Positions 50,618 through 59,149 of a DNA stretch of 64,000 nucleotides are shown one piece after another. The stretch comes from a virus, in IMG/VR virus record IMGVR_UViG_3300043803_000642, positions 1 to 64,000 of that record; one strand, 5' to 3'. The first letter of the stretch is position 1. Each line of letters starts with the position of its first letter. The translations under genes and the position numbers were made by a program. The notes below the pieces were generated by a model that saw only the letters and a list, made by a program, of their open reading frames with translations, was not told where the DNA came from and did not search any database.

Positions 50618-51846
50618 GCGTACTCCTCCATGAACGCGTCAATCTGGTCACAGACGTAGGACAGCATCTCCTCCGTCAGCGCAGGCTGCACACCCAGCCA
50701 GAAGGTGTTGTTCATGATGTAGTCCGTGTTCTCCAGCAGCCCCTTGACGGCATACTTCTGGCCTTTCATGAACGGCTGCTTAGTGGCGTTACCTGCGAAC
50801 AGCAACCGGCATCCGATCTGCTTGCGCTCCAGATGCTGTGTCAGCGCATCCCGTGTGAACTTGGCCGTAGGAGACAGGGTGATAGGGAACCCGAACCAGC
50901 TAGGCTGTGCGTCAGGGTAGACCGCCGGCAGCCAGAACTCTTCGTACGTACTCAGTCTCTCTTTCAGGAAGCCGTAGTTAGACTTCCGTGCGGAGATGAA
51001 GTGGTGCAGCTTCTCCAGCTGTGCCACGCCGCAGGCAGCCTGCATCTCTGTGATCCGCAGGTTGTAGCCCAGATGGGTGTACACGTACTTGTGGTCATAG
51101 CCGTAGGGTAGTTCGCCGAACTGCTGATCGAACCGCCGCTTGCAGGTGTTGTTCTTTCCTGGCTCGCACCAGCAGTCTCTGCCCCAATCACGGAAGGACT
51201 CCACCAGCCGGCTGAGTTTGGTGTTGTTGATGATGACAGCACCGCCCTCGCCGGTAGTGATGTGGTGCGCAGGGAAGAACGACAGCGTGGCCAGATCCCC
51301 AAACGTGCCGACGTACTGATTACGCCAGCGAGCGCCCAGCGCGTCACAGGTATCCTCGATGACCCACAGCTTGTACCTGTCTGCCACGTCCATGATCACG
51401 TCGATGTTGAACGGGTTGCCCAGCGTGTGAGCAATCATGATGGCTTTGGTCTTACTGGTGATGGCCTGCTCCAGCATCCTGGTATCTATGTTCAGGGTGC
51501 TGTTCACATCCAAGAACACAGGGATAGCGCCGAACTGCACGATAGGCGCGATCGTCGTAGGAAACCCGCAGGCAACGCTGATGACCTCGTCGCCCTTCTG
51601 GATTGCCCGCTTGCCCAGAGACGGGCTGGTCAGCGCAGAGAAGGCGATCAGGTTGGCAGAGCTACCGGAGCTGGTGGTGCGTACTGCCTTGCACCCCAAG
51701 AACTTGGTCAGCCCTTCTTCCAGTTGTCGATTGAACGCACCGGCTGTCAACCAACCACGGTCGACAGCCTCGTGCATCAGCTCCTTCTCCCTGTCCCCGA
51801 CCACTTGGCCGGAGGCAGGAATGTACGTCTTGCCGGGGATGAACAT
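50614..51846 (-). CDS. rfbH: E1-type CDP-4-keto-6-deoxyglucose 3-dehydrase (DdhC/RfbH-like)
   Basis: A 410-residue member of the DegT aminotransferase fold that should remove the C-3 hydroxyl of a nucleotide 4-keto-6-deoxyhexose using PMP and an iron-sulfur centre. Two specific marks are present. In FFPAHHITTGEGGAV a histidine (H194) replaces the PLP lysine of aminotransferases. Cysteines C167, C225, C227 and C235 reproduce the C-X57-C-X1-C-X7-C cluster motif of E1. These favour E1 over the similar ColD. The earlier steps (cytidylyltransferase, 4,6-dehydratase) and the E3 reductase are not in the window and may come from the host. Confidence 0.85.
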   Translation of the reverse strand: MFIPGKTYIPASGQVVGDREKELMHEAVDRGWLTAGAFNRQLEEGLTKFLGCKAVRTTSSGSSANLIAFSALTSPSLGKRAIQKGDEVISVACGFPTTIAPIVQFGAIPVFLDVNSTLNIDTRMLEQAITSKTKAIMIAHTLGNPFNIDVIMDVADRYKLWVIEDTCDALGARWRNQYVGTFGDLATLSFFPAHHITTGEGGAVIINNTKLSRLVESFRDWGRDCWCEPGKNNTCKRRFDQQFGELPYGYDHKYVYTHLGYNLRITEMQAACGVAQLEKLHHFISARKSNYGFLKERLSTYEEFWLPAVYPDAQPSWFGFPITLSPTAKFTRDALTQHLERKQIGCRLLFAGNATKQPFMKGQKYAVKGLLENTDYIMNNTFWLGVQPALTEEMLSYVCDQIDAFMEEYA

Positions 51847-52611
51847 TTATACCTCTTGAGATTGAGGAGGTTGTGGCTTCTCTGTCAGGATGCCGTCGAA
51901 CTTGTGTGTGCCGATATGCGAGAGCTGCGCCCATGGTGCTGCCCAGACGGAGCCTTGGCACTTGTCACGCCAGACTTTGCAGAAGTGATAGTCCTCAGAC
52001 AGCAGGCGCTCACCCAGCGGTTCGATACTGGTAGCAAAGAACTCATGAATCCTCTCATTGCCAATGTTGCCGCCCAGATCATTGGTGTCGTTGATGTACG
52101 ACGGTACATGTTCTTTCAGCTGCTCGAACACCTCACGCTTGATCATCATGAAGCCGGTGCCACCGTTCCAAATCTCTACTGGCTTGTCTAGTTCTACGCG
52201 CTGCTCGTTCTGGTAGTTGATCAGGTTGACCACGAAGGATCCGCTGTACTTGCGCAGTTCGTGTGGCGGTACGCCGGCGAGCGCTGCTGCGTGGATCTGC
52301 TGCCAGTTGATTTCCTTCTTGGGGTAGATACCGCAGATCACCGGCTTGTCGGCCAACAACATCGGCAGGACATCGGCAGGATTGAAGTGGATGTCTGCGT
52401 CGATGAACATCATGTGCGTGAAGTCTGTCTTCAGGAACCCGTGTACCAGTGCGTTACGCGCGCGCTGGATCAGTGATTCGTTGAACAGGAAGCTACATGC
52501 CATGTCCACACGGTTGTCGCGCAGGTTGTTCTGCAAGGTCATCAGGGACTGGGCGAAATAGCCGAAGCATTGGCCGCCGTACATCGGTGTCGCAATATAG
52601 AGTTTTGCCAT
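51847..52611 (-). CDS. glycosyltransferase, GT-A type (254 aa, paralogue A)
   Basis: Starts KLYIATPMYGGQCFGYF and has a nucleotide-sugar DxD in MMFIDADIHFNP, then PVICGIYPKK, GGTGFMMIKREVF and LSEDYHFCKVW. This order of motifs matches phage glycosyltransferases of the GT-A fold. A second protein with the same motifs is at 57528-58292. It abuts the dehydrase gene without spacing. Donor and acceptor unknown. Confidence 0.75.
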   Translation of the reverse strand: MAKLYIATPMYGGQCFGYFAQSLMTLQNNLRDNRVDMACSFLFNESLIQRARNALVHGFLKTDFTHMMFIDADIHFNPADVLPMLLADKPVICGIYPKKEINWQQIHAAALAGVPPHELRKYSGSFVVNLINYQNEQRVELDKPVEIWNGGTGFMMIKREVFEQLKEHVPSYINDTNDLGGNIGNERIHEFFATSIEPLGERLLSEDYHFCKVWRDKCQGSVWAAPWAQLSHIGTHKFDGILTEKPQPPQSQEV

Positions 52612-52620
52612 CTAGTTCTC

Positions 52621-53337
52621 CTAGTAGTTAAAGATCTGCCGCTTTGTCCACGGGAAGTCTGTGAACTTGCTGCGCATGAAGTTGTTGTTATCGGTGAATG
52701 CCTCCTTGCTCATGCCTCCTGACCCGTCATGGGATAGTCTGTAACTGACACTGTGCTTGCCGCTGGTGCCGCAGCGAACTCTGGCCTGCATCAATGAAGC
52801 CTGGAACGATCTGTCTGACACCACCGGGATGTACCAAGCGTGGCTGTGCTTGCGGGCGACATCTGCCCTGACCGCGTAGCAAGAGTTGTCCACGAGGTAA
52901 TGACCGCTGGCGTTCGGCTGGCAGCCCAGCGACTCGCAGTTGTCATCGAACAGATAGTTGCCGTCGTTGTCTACGATCTTGCGCAGGCTGTACGCCCAGC
53001 CCAAGTCATGCTGTTCTATCAGCGTGACGAGGGATTCGATATGGTCGGGGTCGTAGAAGTTGTCGTCATCGAGGTAGAAGACAACGTCTTCGTCGATGAT
53101 GTAGGGGGCAGCAGCAAATACAGGAGCCATAGCAAGACCACCACGCCCATTAGCACGAGGTAGGTGGACGGTGATCGTGTCAGGCGATACCAGAGACTGG
53201 ACTTTGTCGGAATACTCTTGGCCATGGGCGAATACATAGTGGGTCGCTCTATAAGTTTGGTTGTGGACGCTTTCGATACACCGTGTGAGGGTGTCTCTGC
53301 CCTGTGTGCTGGTGACTACCGCGACGGACAGACTCAT
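52621..53337 (-). CDS. family 2 glycosyltransferase (238 aa)
   Basis: Begins [20 protein letters not shown] and SVHNQTYRATHYVF, typical of GT2, with the DxD-type motif YLDDDNFYDPDHI. A later NSCYAVRADVARKH likely contacts the acceptor. Placed between Fcl and the paralogous glycosyltransferase, it may use GDP-fucose or a related sugar. Its start overlaps the fcl stop as ATGA. Confidence 0.75.
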   Translation of the reverse strand: MSLSVAVVTSTQGRDTLTRCIESVHNQTYRATHYVFAHGQEYSDKVQSLVSPDTITVHLPRANGRGGLAMAPVFAAAPYIIDEDVVFYLDDDNFYDPDHIESLVTLIEQHDLGWAYSLRKIVDNDGNYLFDDNCESLGCQPNASGHYLVDNSCYAVRADVARKHSHAWYIPVVSDRSFQASLMQARVRCGTSGKHSVSYRLSHDGSGGMSKEAFTDNNNFMRSKFTDFPWTKRQIFNY

Positions 53338-54254
53338 AAATTAGCCTTCATTATGTGCCGGCGCAGGAAATCTTTGAAGGTTTCATTGACACCATCTGCC
53401 AAAGAAGTCTTCGCTTTCCAGCCTAGTTTGTTGATCTTGGATACATCTAACAACTTGCGCGGTGTGCCGTCAGGCTTGGAGTTGTCAAACACCAGCTTGC
53501 CTTCGTACCTAACCACGCGGCAGATCAGTTCTGCTACTTCGCGGATCGTCACGTCTTTGCCTGTGCCGATGTTGATCAGCCCGCCGTTGTAGCCCTTCTC
53601 CATCAGGAACACGCAGGCGTCAGCAAGATCATCTGCGTACAGGAACTCGCGCATAGCCTTGCCTGTACCCCAGACAGTCATCGTTTCCTCGTTGTTCTGC
53701 TTGGCTACGTATGCCTTGCGGATCAACGCCGGCAGCACATGGCTGTTCTGCAAGTCGTACTTGTCGCCGATGCCAAAGAGATTGGTCGGCATGACGGCCA
53801 CGTAGTTGCGCTTGTACTGCTTGCGGTACGCTTCACACAGCTTGATGCCTGCAATCTTGGCGATGGCGTAGGCTTCGTTGGTTGGCTCCAGCGGCCCTGT
53901 CAATAGATGCTCTTCCCTGATTGGCTGCGGCGCGTGTTTGGGATAGATGCAGCTTGACCCCAAGAACATCAGGTTCTGGACGCCTGACTCGTGCGCCAGG
54001 TGCAACACACTCATGGCGATCATTGTGTTGTCGTACAGGAACTCTGTTGGGTACGTGTCGTTGGCAAGGATGCCGCCCACCTTCGCGGCACAGATGAACA
54101 CGTAGTCCGGCTTGGCTGCGAACAGATCCTTCGGTGGATGCCGCAGGTCAGCATCTACCGTCAGGACTTCATACTTCTTGTGCTTCAGGAGTCTGGCTAT
54201 GGCACCACCCACCATACCCTTGTGACCCAGCACCATGATCTTTTTACCTTGCAA
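53334..54254 (-). CDS. fcl: GDP-L-fucose synthase
   Basis: A 306-residue SDR converting GDP-4-keto-6-deoxymannose into GDP-L-fucose. It has the Rossmann motif [18 protein letters not shown] with the catalytic serine and cysteine (C102), and YAIAK (Y129-K133). The [10 protein letters not shown] segment is also family specific. The gene lies directly after gmd with an 11-bp overlap, giving the complete two-step pathway from GDP-mannose. Length is close to the usual 310-320. Confidence 0.9.
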   Translation of the reverse strand: MQGKKIMVLGHKGMVGGAIARLLKHKKYEVLTVDADLRHPPKDLFAAKPDYVFICAAKVGGILANDTYPTEFLYDNTMIAMSVLHLAHESGVQNLMFLGSSCIYPKHAPQPIREEHLLTGPLEPTNEAYAIAKIAGIKLCEAYRKQYKRNYVAVMPTNLFGIGDKYDLQNSHVLPALIRKAYVAKQNNEETMTVWGTGKAMREFLYADDLADACVFLMEKGYNGGLINIGTGKDVTIREVAELICRVVRYEGKLVFDNSKPDGTPRKLLDVSKINKLGWKAKTSLADGVNETFKDFLRRHIMKANL

Positions 54255-55233
54255 GTTCGGCCTCCACCATCTCGTCTACCAGTTGGTCAAATGTGTACTC
54301 AGGCACCCAGCCTAGTTTCTCTTTCGCCTTGGTGGCATCTCCGCACAGGGTGTCTACCTCTGCCGGACGTAGGTAACGGGGATCTACGCCCACCACTACC
54401 TTGCCATCTAGGATCGCGCACTCAAGCTGGCCTCTGCCGCCCCAGACAATCTTCATGCCTAGTCTTGCAGCAACAGCTTTCACGAAGCCGCGCACGGTGT
54501 GCATCTCGCCAGTAGCAATCACGAAGTCCTCTGGCTTCTCCTGTTGCAGCATCAGCCACATGGCGCGGACGTAGTCCTTGGCATGACCCCAATCTCTGCG
54601 AGCGTCGAGGTTGCCAAGTAACAGGATGCTTTGCTGGCCACGTTTAATCCTGACCAACCCCTGCACGATCTTGCGGGTGACGAATGTCTCGCCACGGCGG
54701 GGAGACTCATGGTTGAACAAGATGCCCGAGCAGGCGTACATGTTGTATGCCTCGCGGTAGTTGACCGTGATCCAGTGTGCGTACAGCTTGGCTGCACCGT
54801 ACGGGCTTCGCGGATAGAACGGCGTCGTCTCTGACTGTGGTGCAGGGCTAGCGCCAAACATCTCGCTGGTGGATGCTTGGTAGAACTTGGCACCGCTCTG
54901 CCGGCAGGCTTCCAGCAGGCGCAGCGTACCCAGCGCATCTGCGTTGGCGGTGTACTCAGGCTGTTCAAAGCTGACAGCCACATGGCTCTGGGCTGCCAGG
55001 TTGTACACCTCATCAGGCTCAATCTTCCTGACCAAGTGAGCAAGGTTGCTGCCGTCCGTCATGTCACCGTAGTGCAGGTGGAACTTGGGATTGGCAAAGA
55101 GATGATCCACCCGCTCGGTGTTCAGGTTGGAACAACGGCGCTTGATGCCGTGTACCTCGTAGCCTTTCTCCAATAACAGCTCTGCTAGGTACGAACCGTC
55201 TTGTCCGGTCACGCCCGTGATCAGTGCCTTCAT
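54244..55233 (-). CDS. gmd: GDP-mannose 4,6-dehydratase
   Basis: A 329-residue enzyme that makes GDP-4-keto-6-deoxy-D-mannose. It has [12 protein letters not shown] (NADP site), STSEMFG (S121-E124) and YGAAK (Y145-K149), and the family-specific [17 protein letters not shown] and [18 protein letters not shown]. Slightly shorter than the usual 345-370 residues. It overlaps the fucosyltransferase-like gene as ATGA. Confidence 0.92.
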   Translation of the reverse strand: MKALITGVTGQDGSYLAELLLEKGYEVHGIKRRCSNLNTERVDHLFANPKFHLHYGDMTDGSNLAHLVRKIEPDEVYNLAAQSHVAVSFEQPEYTANADALGTLRLLEACRQSGAKFYQASTSEMFGASPAPQSETTPFYPRSPYGAAKLYAHWITVNYREAYNMYACSGILFNHESPRRGETFVTRKIVQGLVRIKRGQQSILLLGNLDARRDWGHAKDYVRAMWLMLQQEKPEDFVIATGEMHTVRGFVKAVAARLGMKIVWGGRGQLECAILDGKVVVGVDPRYLRPAEVDTLCGDATKAKEKLGWVPEYTFDQLVDEMVEAELAR

Positions 55234-56174
55234 TTGTTCTCCTCGATCAGTCGGTATAGCTGGTTGATCTCGTGCTTGTTGCTGAACTGCTTGTCTGACC
55301 GGATGAACGCGTCGATGTTCTCCAGATACTCACAGTAGCGTGGGTAGTCCACGCCACGCAGGAAGCCGTACAACTCCTCCCAGCTACCGAAGTCCGTCAT
55401 GTCAATAAAGCAGTCTCGCGGGATGTGGTCATGGATGTTGGGCGCGCCCCAGTACACAGGCACGATGCCGGCCATGAATGCGTCCAAGATCTTCTCGCTG
55501 ATATAGCCGACCGCGTTGTTACAGTTCTCGAATGTCAGAGCAAACTTGTAGTTGTGCAGCGTAGCCAGCTTGTTGTCTGTCGTACCCTTGGCGCAGAAGA
55601 AGGTCTTGATATCCCAGCCTCTGCCGTAGAGATCAAACTCGAACATGGCGTTCTGCTGGAACCAGAAGATGGCTTCTATCCGCTTGGGGTACAGGCTGTT
55701 GGGGTGCTGGTTGTTCTTGGCCGTCTGCATCAGCGTCAGTAACTTGCGGCGTTCGAACTCCGATCTGTGGATCTCGGTGTTCAGCCTGCTGCTCCAGTCC
55801 ACGGTGAAGTTGTGCTTGACGTAGTTGCCACGCCCGACCAGCCGGTCATCCCATGTCAGGACTTTTGCGAACTGATCGTGATACGCGGTATCCCAGTTCT
55901 GCGGCAGGATCAGGTCTGGTTCGTACAAGATCAGCGCCTTCTTGGCGTTGCCAATCTCAGGCTCTGTCTGCGGCCTGTCCATGTAGATCACGAAGTCCAG
56001 CTCTGCCGGATCAACCTGGTCAAGCGTGTAGAGTTCTATACCGTTGGCTTGGCACAACTTGTACAACTCTACCCACGGGCGTAGCAGGTTGTGACCGACA
56101 TCGCTGTTCTCGTTCTTGAACAAGTAGCCGTCGCGGGTGATGAACTCGTAGTGATTGTGTACGGCGACTTTCAA
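55230..56174 (-). CDS. family 10 fucosyltransferase-like protein
   Basis: A 314-residue protein. Residues about 215-265 hold the GT10 core: [20 protein letters not shown], then [16 protein letters not shown] and DCFIDMTDF. This is the GDP-fucose binding signature of alpha-1,3/1,4-fucosyltransferases. It uses the product of the two genes that follow. The start appears to be TTG (CAA 56172-56174) overlapping the previous stop as TTGA, with GGAGAAG before it. Confidence 0.85.
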   Translation of the reverse strand: MKVAVHNHYEFITRDGYLFKNENSDVGHNLLRPWVELYKLCQANGIELYTLDQVDPAELDFVIYMDRPQTEPEIGNAKKALILYEPDLILPQNWDTAYHDQFAKVLTWDDRLVGRGNYVKHNFTVDWSSRLNTEIHRSEFERRKLLTLMQTAKNNQHPNSLYPKRIEAIFWFQQNAMFEFDLYGRGWDIKTFFCAKGTTDNKLATLHNYKFALTFENCNNAVGYISEKILDAFMAGIVPVYWGAPNIHDHIPRDCFIDMTDFGSWEELYGFLRGVDYPRYCEYLENIDAFIRSDKQFSNKHEINQLYRLIEENK

Positions 56175-56371
56175 GTGTTCTTCTCCATTTCTTTGCCTGC
56201 TTCCATGCCCATCTTGTAGGCACCGTCCCAGCCGTTAACATTGATTGATGCCGCATCCCAACCACGGGAGAACGCTTGCCAGTGCGAGGACTTCTTGATC
56301 GTGTCCCAGTCGTACTCAACGTAGCGATTGGATTCTTGCATCCACATAAGCCATGCTTCTTCTTTGGTCAT
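56171..56371 (-). CDS. hypothetical protein (66 aa)
   Basis: Begins MTKEEAWLMWMQESNRYVEY and contains HWQAFSRGWDAA and [17 protein letters not shown]. It is Trp and Met rich, helical and soluble, with a pattern slightly like small phage proteins having two W..G.. repeats. It is joined to both neighbours by 4-bp overlaps. Function unknown. Confidence 0.6.
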   Translation of the reverse strand: MTKEEAWLMWMQESNRYVEYDWDTIKKSSHWQAFSRGWDAASINVNGWDGAYKMGMEAGKEMEKNT

Positions 56372-56532
56372 GTGTTCTCCTGTTTAACTAAGGTTCCGCA
56401 CACCTTGCAATGGTCATATAAACCCTCGCTTCGCTCGTCCCATTCTGACCTAAATGGGTGTTTACACACACGGCACAACCATGCAACAGGCATAAACAAA
56501 TACCAAATTACTGCCGCCAAAAAACCGCTCAT
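56368..56532 (-). CDS. small membrane-anchored zinc-ribbon protein (54 aa)
   Basis: This frame starts at CAT 56530-56532 and ends at 56368-56370, with ATGA overlaps on both sides. The product has a hydrophobic N terminus (FLAAVIWYLFMPVAW), then CRVCKHPF and HCKVCGTLV, two CxxC pairs for zinc. It could anchor a small ribbon domain to the membrane. No known family. Confidence 0.6.
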   Translation of the reverse strand: MSGFLAAVIWYLFMPVAWLCRVCKHPFRSEWDERSEGLYDHCKVCGTLVKQENT

Positions 56533-56771
56533 GGCGCACCTCTCTTGTGGATGGCGTAATCGACACGATTGGCCAAACCACGATCAGCGCCTAGCAGCGC
56601 GATCCCTGCCCTGTACGCACACGCCTCGCGCTCCGCTGCTACAGTGTTTCGATATAACTGCGAATATGTTCCCTCGCCTATGGTTAAAAACGTATAACAA
56701 GGCATACATAAAAACCCGACGAACACGCCTTGGTCAGTGTGGTTTTCGCAGTCTTTGACTTTGCATTTCAT
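56529..56771 (-). CDS. zinc-finger protein with EREAC helix (80 aa)
   Basis: Starts at CAT 56769-56771 (MKCKVKDCENHTD) behind GGGGGCAGGA. It has C..C at the N terminus and CMPCY in the middle, then the helical AAEREACAYRAGIALLG. The last helix resembles those of its two upstream neighbours, which share an ER..CA..CE pattern. Function unknown; common in phage early regions. Confidence 0.6.
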   Translation of the reverse strand: MKCKVKDCENHTDQGVFVGFLCMPCYTFLTIGEGTYSQLYRNTVAAEREACAYRAGIALLGADRGLANRVDYAIHKRGAP

Positions 56772-57082
56772 TCCTGCCCCCTTGCTCGAATAGCAGCAGC
56801 ACAACTTGCCCAAGACGCATCGACTCGTTCTCCTTCAGCCTCACACACCTTCGCACACATTTCGCGCTCGTCTTCCCTAGCCCTCCTCACCGCAACACAA
56901 GCAGGGCGATCACAGTGTGGATGACAGGAGTGAATGGTGTCCCATTTAATTTTTTCACGCTCCGCTGCTGCGACTAGGTTTGCAAAGCGTTCAAGTTCTT
57001 CCCAAGTCCACTCAACGCCGCCAGACCATGCAGGTTCACCACACGCCGCCCGCGCCATGCGGATAATGTCATCTCTGTTCAT
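56768..57082 (-). CDS. phage protein of the ER..CA..CE type (104 aa)
   Basis: Contains MARAACGEPAWSGGVEWTW and LERFANLVAAAEREK, then DEREMCAKVCEAEGE and SCAAAIRARGQE. The C-terminal EREMCAKVCE...AAAIRARG helix is a very common phage motif without known role. It is adjacent to two relatives, suggesting local duplication. Starts after GGGGGAGGA with ATGA overlap. Confidence 0.65.
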   Translation of the reverse strand: MNRDDIIRMARAACGEPAWSGGVEWTWEELERFANLVAAAEREKIKWDTIHSCHPHCDRPACVAVRRAREDEREMCAKVCEAEGERVDASWASCAAAIRARGQE

Positions 57083-57279
57083 TCCTCCCCCTTGCGTATA
57101 GTTGCTGCTATGTCTTTGTGTCCGGCCTCTTCACACAGCCGAGCGCAGCGCTCACGTTCTGTTGCCACTACCATCTTGGAGAACTTGCGCATCCAAGACA
57201 TGGCCGCAGAATCTGGGGCATAGATCAACTGCTCATCTTCTGCCGCCAGATTTGCCATCTCAAATAACTTGCGGGTCAT
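57079..57279 (-). CDS. phage protein of the ER..CA..CE type (66 aa)
   Basis: Holds MSWMRKFSKMVVATERERCAR and LCEEAGHKDIAATIRKGEE, the same helix motif as its neighbours in shorter form. No zinc pair. It overlaps the genes on both sides by 4 bp. Function unknown. Confidence 0.65.
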   Translation of the reverse strand: MTRKLFEMANLAAEDEQLIYAPDSAAMSWMRKFSKMVVATERERCARLCEEAGHKDIAATIRKGEE

Positions 57280-57518
57280 CCAAAGATGAAGTGAAACAAC
57301 TCACGCAGAGTCGTGATCACAACCGCCAGCGCCACGTAGATCAGGATCATGATTGCGCCAACATCAAAGCTGGAAATGTTCTTGCGGTAGAACGCCTGCC
57401 ACCGGCTTTCCTGCTCGATGATCCGGCTGGTGTCCTGCACTGTCTGGTAGAACTGCGGCACGTAGTGGCTGCCAATCTTTGGTGGCGGCTCTTTGACGAA
57501 TTGTCCATCTCTTAGCAT
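57276..57518 (-). CDS. membrane protein (80 aa)
   Basis: The first 50 residues are soluble (KEPPPKIGSHYVPQFYQTV, then IEQESRWQAFYRKN). Residues about 53-72 (GAIMILIYVALAVVITTL) form one membrane helix and the end is FHFIFG. The shape suggests a single-pass inner-membrane protein with the N terminus carrying the function. No family recognised. Confidence 0.6.
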   Translation of the reverse strand: MLRDGQFVKEPPPKIGSHYVPQFYQTVQDTSRIIEQESRWQAFYRKNISSFDVGAIMILIYVALAVVITTLRELFHFIFG

Positions 57519-57527
57519 TGCTTCCTC

Positions 57528-58292
57528 CTATGTGTTGTTGCGCCCCGCACGCATGAGATCCCCTGCGTAGACGTGCTGGCCTACGTGGCGTAACTCAATC
57601 GTGGGGTCTGCATAAATTTTACCGCCCTCCTTCTTCCACAACTCGCAGAAGTGATAGTCCTCTGACAACAGCAATCCTAGCTCTGTGATGCTGGTGCCGA
57701 AGAACTCTCGGGTGAGTGGGGCGAGAAACTGTCCGTTATCCTGTATCAATGACGTGCGGTAGGTGGGTACTTTGAAGCGCATAGCTTTCAGTACGTTCCT
57801 GTGGATCATCATGAATCCTGTGCCGCCGTGCAGTACTTCTACCAGGCCGTCGGGTCCGAGCGGTACTGCGTCAGGATCACCCTGATCGTCTACCGCATTC
57901 AGTACATACGAGCAGCCGAACTTCTCGATATCCTTTTCACCGCGCAGGGCAGCCTGCCGGATCCGTTCCCAGAACATGAACTTCTTGGGATAGATCCCGC
58001 ACACCACATCCTTCTCATGCTGGAGCAGCCGGTAGATACCGTCGGTCGGGAACCAGATGTCAGCGTCGATGAACATCAGATAGTCATCCCGCGTTTCATC
58101 CAAGAAGTATCTGGCTATCTCATTACGCGCACGGGTGATCAGCGCCTCTTTGTTCATGAACTGCCAGCGCGTCTTGATCCCTTTGCTTTCAAGGAAGCTG
58201 ATGTTCCGCACGAGACTGTCGACATACTCCATGAACATCGCACCGCCGTACGCAGGGGTGCCGATCATGATGGTTGGCTTGCCGTCAATCAT
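57528..58292 (-). CDS. glycosyltransferase, GT-A type (254 aa, paralogue B)
   Basis: Has PTIMIGTPAYGGAMF, the DxD motif in YLMFIDADIWFP, VVCGIYPKKFMFW, GGTGFMMIHRNV and LSEDYHFCELW. It parallels the protein at 51847-52611 along its whole length and is the same length, so the two are duplicates that diverged. The start overlaps the RHH gene end by 8 bp. Role presumably in glycan addition together with the sugar genes. Confidence 0.75.
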   Translation of the reverse strand: MIDGKPTIMIGTPAYGGAMFMEYVDSLVRNISFLESKGIKTRWQFMNKEALITRARNEIARYFLDETRDDYLMFIDADIWFPTDGIYRLLQHEKDVVCGIYPKKFMFWERIRQAALRGEKDIEKFGCSYVLNAVDDQGDPDAVPLGPDGLVEVLHGGTGFMMIHRNVLKAMRFKVPTYRTSLIQDNGQFLAPLTREFFGTSITELGLLLSEDYHFCELWKKEGGKIYADPTIELRHVGQHVYAGDLMRAGRNNT

Positions 58293-58569
58293 TTGCCATG
58301 CTCTCTATCTGATCTATCAAGTGGTCAGAGATCCGTCTGTCGTTCACAGATACTGAGCCGGCGAGATCATCCTTGTGGATCAAGCTGGACACGTCACGCA
58401 GCGCCTGCTTGTAGCCGCTAGAGAATTGATCACCGCCTTCCAGGATCATGGTGATTGCATCCCGCACGATTTTGCTGGCCTGCCGGTTGCGAGCCTTCTC
58501 TTTCAGCGCGTCATGTATCTCAGGATCCAGATAGACCGAGTACGGGATCAGTCGCTTCGACTTCTCCAC
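58285..58569 (-). CDS. ribbon-helix-helix DNA-binding protein (94 aa)
   Basis: Taken from GTG (CAC 58567-58569), where AGGAG lies eight bases upstream; the longer ATG frame to 58668 would overlap the preceding gene by 121 bp. Residues about 3-45 (SKRLIPYSVYLDPEIHDAL, then SKIVRDAITMI) match an Arc/MetJ-type RHH fold. The C-terminal half is helical and acidic. It is a candidate repressor of the operon promoter or of other phage genes. Confidence 0.65.
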   Translation of the reverse strand: MEKSKRLIPYSVYLDPEIHDALKEKARNRQASKIVRDAITMILEGGDQFSSGYKQALRDVSSLIHKDDLAGSVSVNDRRISDHLIDQIESMAND

Positions 58570-58970
58570 GCGGCGAACTCCTGCTTTATTCCCAGCATCT
58601 TTTCCGTCGCCTGCTGGCTTTTTCCAATGTCGGCGCGGCTTTCCACCTTCAGGTATGTCTTTAACCATTCTGTCGCTTCCTTGTCTGATTTCTCAATGAT
58701 CTGCCCGGACTCCGAGAGGAACTCCCAGAACTTGGGATCTCGGCACAGCATCCCCGATACCCGCACCATGTCCTTGGCTAACTCTGCCTCGCGGTTCATG
58801 GGCTTCTCTTCTTCGTTCAGCCTGACCATCACCGTCATGTATCTGGCGCCTACGAAATCCCGCATGATCCGTTCATCCAGATCGTCGGGGTGAATGCGCA
58901 ATGTCAGGATGTAGCCGCTGTTGTCCTGCTTGATCCCTACTTTGACTGCTTCAAACTGGCTAGTTTCCAT
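58548..58970 (-). CDS. hypothetical protein (140 aa)
   Basis: The first 60 residues look like a beta-rich domain (GYILTLRIHPDDLDERIMRD, then YMTVMVRLNEEEKP), followed by helices (AKDMVRVSGMLCRDPKFWEF). Such a layout is found in small phage recombination-region proteins of unknown role. It overlaps both neighbouring genes. Confidence 0.6.
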   Translation of the reverse strand: METSQFEAVKVGIKQDNSGYILTLRIHPDDLDERIMRDFVGARYMTVMVRLNEEEKPMNREAELAKDMVRVSGMLCRDPKFWEFLSESGQIIEKSDKEATEWLKTYLKVESRADIGKSQQATEKMLGIKQEFAAWRSRSD

Positions 58971-59149
58971 TTTTTTCCTCTCGCTTCCATCATTGCGTCT
59001 GCAAATACGTACGCGTCTTGCGCAACCCTCTCCACCGTTGGCAGGCCAAAGGTCGATTTGTTAGCTAAAAATCCTTGTAACGCCTTTGCGGCAAAGTAAT
59101 CTCGCAAGTCCATGCCCTTCTCGTTTGTCATATTTGGAAATGCTTTCAC
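58937..59149 (-). CDS. phage protein of the DLRDYFAAKALQG type (70 aa)
   Basis: Starts at GTG (CAC 59147-59149) behind GGAGGACATATC. It contains MDLRDYFAAKALQGFLANK and a C-terminal AYVFADAMMEARGKK, a motif pair seen in many phage early genes with no known function. Mostly helical. It overlaps the genes on both sides. Confidence 0.7.
   Translation of the reverse strand: MKAFPNMTNEKGMDLRDYFAAKALQGFLANKSTFGLPTVERVAQDAYVFADAMMEARGKKWKLASLKQSK

Noticed and set aside
50590-52191. Long + strand frames opposite the sugar genes
   Set aside because: They lie antisense to genes with clear catalytic motifs and start without ribosome sites.
51847-52611. Naming the E1-type dehydrase neighbour glycosyltransferase as specific for yersiniose
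   Set aside because: The glycosyltransferase motifs show only a GT-A fold; the donor sugar cannot be read from the sequence.
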